Origin: CAYUCJ01 sp049282265
Lineage (GTDB): Bacteria; Desulfobacterota; DSM-4660; Desulfatiglandales; Desulfatiglandaceae
Length of the DNA stretch: 18,186 bases
Direction: 5' to 3'
NCBI GenBank assembly: GCA_049282265.1
Contig: JBAPTR010000309.1
Coordinates: forward strand, 1 to 18,186
Shown piece by piece: positions 14,916-18,186 of this stretch. The first letter of the stretch is position 1. Each line of letters begins with the position of its first letter. A model generated the notes under the pieces. That model ran no database searches. It was not told the DNA's origin and saw only the letters and a program-made list of their open reading frames with translations. The position numbers and the translations under genes are program-made.

Positions 14916-15659
14916 ATGGCCATTTTAGAAGGGAAGAATATAACAAAAAAATTTGCCGGTCTCATCGCAGTGAATGAAGTGGATTTTGAACTGGAGCCAG
15001 GAGAAATTCTTGGATTAATCGGCCCTAATGGTGCCGGAAAAACAACGCTTGTCAATGTCATTGCCGGAACGTATCCACCGACCGACGGAGCGGTTTTTTT
15101 TAAGGGAGAACGGATTTCAGGCCTCAAGCCATACCGAATTGGACGGCTTGGCATAGGTCGAACATTCCAAATAGTGAAACCTTTTCCGGGTATGACAGTG
15201 AAAGAAAATGCTTCGGTAGGGGCCATGTTCGGGGCTCGGGGGAACCGCTTGTCGGCCAAGGAGGCCATAGAAAAAGCTGAAGAGATACTGGAGTTCGTTG
15301 ATTTGGGAAATCAGATGGATGTATTGGCTGATAAGTTAAGCGTGGCGTCGAGAAAAAGGCTGGAGATCGCCAAAGCCATTGCAATGCGCCCTGAGGTTGT
15401 TCTCTTCGATGAAGTCATGGCCGGCCTCAATTTTACCGAAATCGACCATGCCATAGAATTAATAAAAAAGATCAGGGACAATGGCATGACGATCCTGATT
15501 ATTGAACACGTTATGAGGGCTATCAAGCGTGTGTGTGATCGTATTTTTGTCTTGCACCACGGCCAAAAGATTGCAGACGGCCCCACCGAAGAGGTCCTTA
15601 ATGACAAAAAGGTGATCAAGGCCTATCTCGGAAGAAGGTATAAAGAACTCGTTGGTTAG
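14916..15659 (+). CDS. livG: Branched-chain amino acid-type ABC transporter ATP-binding protein LivG
   Basis: One of two cytoplasmic ATPases that drive the Liv permease; 247 residues, normal length. Walker A is GPNGAGKTT (36-44), the Q-loop glutamine is in TFQIVKPF (Q85), Walker B is VVLFDE (161-166) and the switch histidine is H198 in IIEHVM. The ABC signature is unusual: LSVASRKRLE at 141-150 instead of LSGGQ or LSYGQQRRLE, and Walker B is followed by VMAGLN rather than P. I recall an LT/LSxxxRKRLE...DEVMAGL subgroup in this family, so it is probably functional. The C-terminus runs to the TAG at 15657-15659, which is immediately followed by a MITE-like element. Confidence 0.93.
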   Translation: MAILEGKNITKKFAGLIAVNEVDFELEPGEILGLIGPNGAGKTTLVNVIAGTYPPTDGAVFFKGERISGLKPYRIGRLGIGRTFQIVKPFPGMTVKENASVGAMFGARGNRLSAKEAIEKAEEILEFVDLGNQMDVLADKLSVASRKRLEIAKAIAMRPEVVLFDEVMAGLNFTEIDHAIELIKKIRDNGMTILIIEHVMRAIKRVCDRIFVLHHGQKIADGPTEEVLNDKKVIKAYLGRRYKELVG

Positions 15660-15805
15660 CAGTGTCCATCCATAAATGGCTATTTTGCCCGATATCGTCG
15701 TTATGCTCAAATTTTAATCCTCGAAATACCTCAATGTATTCCTGCGGTTAAAATTTTCGCATGCCTTAATCTCGAACAAACTATCTCATTTATGGATGGA
15801 CACTG
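15660..15805. mobile_element. MITE-like element with perfect 19-bp terminal inverted repeats
   Basis: The 146-bp element begins CAGTGTCCATCCATAAATG (15660-15678) and ends with its exact reverse complement (15787-15805). It is flanked by the direct repeat GTTAG (15655-15659 and 15806-15810), which looks like a target-site duplication. An inner inverted repeat AAATTTTAA (15709-15717) / TTAAAATTT (15748-15756) is present. It encodes nothing of note. Removing the element and one GTTAG would restore a livG stop overlapping the livF ribosome binding site (GTTAGGAGGG). No transposase in the window shares these ends, so the mobilising family is unknown. Confidence 0.8.
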
Positions 15806-15808
15806 GTT

Positions 15809-15814
15809 AGGAGG
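15809..15814 (+). promoter_or_regulatory. livF ribosome binding site, spanning the repeat junction
   Basis: AGGAGG lies 8 bases before the TTG start of livF and decides that start. Its first two bases come from the right-hand GTTAG copy and the rest from the following sequence, so the duplication kept the site complete. Confidence 0.75.
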
Positions 15815-15822
15815 GAAGGCCG

Positions 15823-16533
15823 TTGCTCTTGCTGGAAATAAACAGTCTCGATGCTGGATATGGGGATATCCAGGTTCTGTGGGATATTACTCTGCAGGTT
15901 GAGGATGGCAATATAGTAGCACTGGTTGGATCAAACGGTGCCGGAAAAACAACCTTGCTCAAAGCCATATCAGGCCTGCTTCCTCCTCACAAAGGCGGAA
16001 TTATTTTCCGGGGAGAAGATATCACCCGGCTTCCTTCCAAAGAGATCGTGGCCAAAGGAATTATTCACGTACCCGAAGGAAGACGGCTGTTCTCTCAAAT
16101 GACCGTTGTAGAAAACCTGATGATGGGGGCATTCAGGCGCAAGAAGTCAAAAGAGCTCAACCCGCAACTGAACAGGATATATGATACTTTCCCGATACTG
16201 AAACAACGTTTTAAACAGCAAGCAGGAAGCCTGTCAGGAGGTGAGCAACAGATGTGCGCAATTGCCCGCGGGCTTATGGGAGATCCAACGTTGCTCTTGA
16301 TTGATGAAATGTCCTTGGGGCTTGCCCCGCTCGTCGTTGACGATCTCATTGATATTGTAAAGGAAATAAATGCCGGTGGCACTGCGGTATTACTTGTGGA
16401 ACAGGATGTACAGTTGGCCCTGGATAATTCCAATTACGGGTACGTTCTTTCAACAGGCAGATTAGCCATGGAAGGCCTGTCCGGGAATTTGATACAAAAT
16501 AGAGAAATCAAAGATGTTTATTTGGGGCTATGA
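15823..16533 (+). CDS. livF: Branched-chain amino acid-type ABC transporter ATP-binding protein LivF
   Basis: The second ATPase of the Liv transporter, 236 residues. Walker A is GSNGAGKTT (36-44), the LivF-type VPEGRRLFSQMTVVENL (83-99) is present, the signature is canonical LSGGE (137-141), Walker B is LLLIDE (157-162), and the switch position is glutamine as usual for LivF (LVEQDV, Q194). The start is TTG at 15823, supported by AGGAGG 8 bases upstream and by the family N-terminus LLLEINSLDAGYGDIQ; there is no nearby ATG. Unlike the tight spacing elsewhere in the operon, it is 163 bp from livG because of the intervening inverted-repeat element. I see no terminator after it; the convergent binding-protein gene ends 70 bp on. 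Confidence 0.95.
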   Translation: MLLLEINSLDAGYGDIQVLWDITLQVEDGNIVALVGSNGAGKTTLLKAISGLLPPHKGGIIFRGEDITRLPSKEIVAKGIIHVPEGRRLFSQMTVVENLMMGAFRRKKSKELNPQLNRIYDTFPILKQRFKQQAGSLSGGEQQMCAIARGLMGDPTLLLIDEMSLGLAPLVVDDLIDIVKEINAGGTAVLLVEQDVQLALDNSNYGYVLSTGRLAMEGLSGNLIQNREIKDVYLGL

Positions 16534-16603
16534 ATCCAACTTTTCCCTTCAACTGTCATGTGCCATACTCTGCCCCGACGTATTGAGGTAGTGCCGTTTC
16601 CGT

Positions 16604-17812
16604 TCAATATCCCCAATTTTCCAACCAGTTCACGGGATAGACAAGATGCCTGGTGGCGTTTTTTCTCGGCCAAATCACCTCCGGTTTTCCATTGACCCAC
16701 TGAACCACATAGGTGGCAGCTTCATTCTGATTTTTCATTTTTCCCCAGGTACCGAACTTCACCGGACCGACAACCGTCATCATGTCCGTCGCCAGGAGCG
16801 CGTCCCGAATGTCAGCACTCTCGAGGGATTTTGCGCGACTCAGGGCGTCCGCGATTACATGGCAGGCGGCGTATGCCTCGGCACCATGGTAGTCTACGGA
16901 GGTATGGTATCTCGCTTCGAACTTGTTGTAGAAGTCCATGGCCCCCGGGAAAGGGAGGGTCTGATGCCACAGGGTGCCTGAAATAACGTTTTCTGCCGCA
17001 ACCCCGGCTCCTTGTTGAAATGCGGGGGATGAAAAAGCCTGCGTGCCTCCCACAAACATTTTCGGGGTCAATTTCAAATCCTTCGCCTGCCTCATAAGCA
17101 AAGACCCATCCATGGCATTGGATATTATATAGATAATGTCAGGGTTTTTGTCTTTGATCCTTGTAAGCAGGGGCGCGAAATCAATTTCACCATATTCATA
17201 TTTTTCGTTCATGACCACTGTCATGCCAAACCTTTGGCAAATATTCTCAAAATATTGGGCCTTTTTTGAACCGAAAGGCGAATCTTCACGCAAAATGATA
17301 GCCGTCCTGGGTCTGATGATCTCGGAAAAAAGGGATTCCATCCCACTTGCATATTTGCTGAACGGCGGATTCAGGCGGAAAACATAATCCCATCCCGACG
17401 CAGTAATCTTGTCGGCAGCAGCCGTATTGATCAGAAAGGGGATTTTATTTTGCTGGCAAACGCGGGCGATCACATACGCCACTGAGCTGCTGCATCCTCC
17501 CCCAACCAATTGGACCTTGTATTTTTTGATAAACTTTTCAACAACCGTGCGACCCACATCCGGACGGCTCGACGTGTCTAAAATGACTAAATGTAATTTT
17601 TCCCCGTCAATTCCGGTCGCTGCATTAATTTTATCAATGGCCATCTTAAATGACCGGCTCTCAATTTCTCCGATTTTGGCCAAGGTTCCGGTGAGCGGGA
17701 GTGCTATCCCGATCTTTACCACATGGGCCGCTTGAACAGAGGACGTTCCCGAAATCAATGAGAGAGTGAACAATAAGACAAGCCCTATAGAAAGAACCTT
17801 CCACCTTGCCAT
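16604..17812 (-). CDS. Second Liv-type periplasmic substrate-binding protein
   Basis: A Peripla_BP_6 family receptor, 402 residues from the chosen start. The signal peptide runs MARWKVLSIGLVLLFTLSLI to about residue 28, with a likely signal peptidase I site near SVQA/A; no lipobox cysteine. The mature protein begins HVVKIGIALPLTGTLAKIGEIESRSFKMAIDKIN, with VGGGCSSSVAYV for ligand-backbone binding, and ends YPVNWLENWGY. I chose ATG 17812 because AAAGGGGG lies 5 bases upstream; the adjacent ATG at 17815 is too close to that site and the ATG at 17857 adds an unlikely polar extension. It is only distantly similar to the livJ product, so probably has a different ligand. It is convergent with livF and may feed the same permease. 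A sigma-54-like site lies upstream. Confidence 0.9.
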   Translation of the reverse strand: MARWKVLSIGLVLLFTLSLISGTSSVQAAHVVKIGIALPLTGTLAKIGEIESRSFKMAIDKINAATGIDGEKLHLVILDTSSRPDVGRTVVEKFIKKYKVQLVGGGCSSSVAYVIARVCQQNKIPFLINTAAADKITASGWDYVFRLNPPFSKYASGMESLFSEIIRPRTAIILREDSPFGSKKAQYFENICQRFGMTVVMNEKYEYGEIDFAPLLTRIKDKNPDIIYIISNAMDGSLLMRQAKDLKLTPKMFVGGTQAFSSPAFQQGAGVAAENVISGTLWHQTLPFPGAMDFYNKFEARYHTSVDYHGAEAYAACHVIADALSRAKSLESADIRDALLATDMMTVVGPVKFGTWGKMKNQNEAATYVVQWVNGKPEVIWPRKNATRHLVYPVNWLENWGY

Positions 17813-17889
17813 CATATCCCCCTTTTTTTCCTGCTTATCGAGATCATTGTGATGCATTCAAAAGGGGGTAGCATTTTTGTCATTACAAG

Positions 17890-17904
17890 GCAATCCTTTT
17901 CCCA
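17890..17904 (-). promoter_or_regulatory. Candidate sigma-54 promoter for the second binding protein
   Basis: On the minus strand TGGGAAAAGGATTGC has GG and GC at the -24/-12 spacing and matches TGG-N-A and TTGC of the consensus. Transcription would start near 17879, giving a leader of about 66 bases. No enhancer site or activator gene was recognised in the window. Confidence 0.33.
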
Positions 17905-17986
17905 ATGTAGTTCTTCTTTCCTGAGAGCCTCTTTACTTGGCCTCCACTTGGTGATACGTTGCTACGGACGGAAGCGGAAGCAATAA

Positions 17987-18093
17987 TGATGGAATCGTAA
18001 AAAGCTGGTTTATGCCGCAAACGGCAGCCTATGAGCAACGAAGTGGAGCCGGGCGTGAGACTCTTTTTCAGACCCTTTCTAAACACTTCGGAG
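17987..18093 (-). repeat. Long dispersed repeat, copy 2
   Basis: Read on the minus strand, this stretch matches 8541-8660: CTCCG..AAGTGTTTAGAAA, CTGAAAAAGAGTCTCA, TTCGTTGCTCATAGGCTGCC and finally AGCTTTTTACGATTCCATCA (18006-17987). The last block recurs, with changes, at 33-54, 194-215, 8353-8372 and 8641-8660. It belongs to the 374-bp region after 17812 in which I see no gene. Confidence 0.7.
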
Positions 18094-18096
18094 GGG

Positions 18097-18177
18097 ATGG
18101 ACGCCGATTTGGGGTTTAGCGTAAATTCATAGAAGCGCGTGGGGTTTGGGAGGCGTAAACCCCAAATAGCCGTCCAT
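18097..18177. repeat. Inverted repeat with about 24-bp arms at the window edge
   Basis: The left arm (18097-18121, starts ATGGACG, core ATTTGGGGTTTA) pairs with the right arm (18154-18177, core TAAACCCCAAAT, ends CGTCCAT) with two mismatches and one bulged base, over a 32-base interior. It abuts the dispersed repeat on its left. It may be a small non-autonomous element or a large hairpin; it continues close to the end of the window, so its true limits are uncertain. Confidence 0.6.
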
Positions 18178-18186
18178 ATCGGTGTT

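Noticed and set aside
16534..16603. Expected bidirectional terminator between livF and the second receptor gene
   Set aside because: I looked for a stem followed by a T-run on either strand and found none convincing.
17883..18086. Small minus-strand open frame beginning MFRKGLKKSL
   Set aside because: Repeat-derived as above; no ribosome binding site or family resemblance, and it covers the probable promoter of the second receptor.

Overview
The window looks like part of a chromosome from an anaerobic, mid-GC Desulfobacterota (deltaproteobacterial) organism, possibly a sulfate reducer or a syntroph. This is inference. It rests on the C-A-B order of the diheme succinate dehydrogenase/fumarate reductase genes, a biotin-less carboxyltransferase subunit next to malate dehydrogenase, an iron-sulfur old-yellow-enzyme-type reductase, a PAS protein with a histidine-kinase H-box but no ATPase domain, and many small hairpin-forming repeats between genes. 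I see no rRNA, tRNA, CRISPR array, transposase or phage gene.

Layout. 1-235: a block of consecutive hairpins made partly of dispersed repeat units. 236-1612 (+): dTDP-4-dehydrorhamnose reductase, then a small DUF1232-like/J-domain membrane protein. 1605-4641 (-): a two-PAS sensor-like protein followed 19 bp later by a 638-residue 2,4-dienoyl-CoA-reductase-like flavoenzyme; its end overlaps the J-domain gene tail to tail by 8 bp. 4642-4981: a repeat, a leader hairpin and a strong terminator. 4982-11275 (-): a central-carbon cluster read as carboxyltransferase subunit (pyruvate/oxaloacetate), malate dehydrogenase, then sdhC-sdhA-sdhB. 11276-11718: divergent control region. 11719-16533 (+): a complete branched-chain amino acid type (Liv/HAAT) ABC transporter, in the order binding protein, two permeases, two ATPases. 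16604-17812 (-): a second binding protein of the same family, convergent with the transporter. 17813-18186: repeats and a large inverted repeat.

How the genes work together. The carboxyltransferase, malate dehydrogenase and SdhCAB together cover pyruvate/oxaloacetate, malate and fumarate/succinate; only fumarase is missing from the window. The set could run reductively (pyruvate to succinate) or oxidatively (succinate to oxaloacetate, as in propionate oxidation), and the sequence does not decide which. The Liv cluster imports a small amphipathic substrate; the second binding protein could feed the same permease with another ligand.

The most interesting observation is a 146-bp element with perfect 19-bp terminal inverted repeats, sitting exactly at the livG stop codon and flanked by a 5-bp direct repeat (GTTAG). 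It looks like a MITE insertion whose target duplication both kept the livG stop and restored the livF ribosome binding site. The second is a five-hairpin block before the rhamnose gene. Its modules recur at several other intergenic sites, one of them with a substitution that preserves hairpin pairing.
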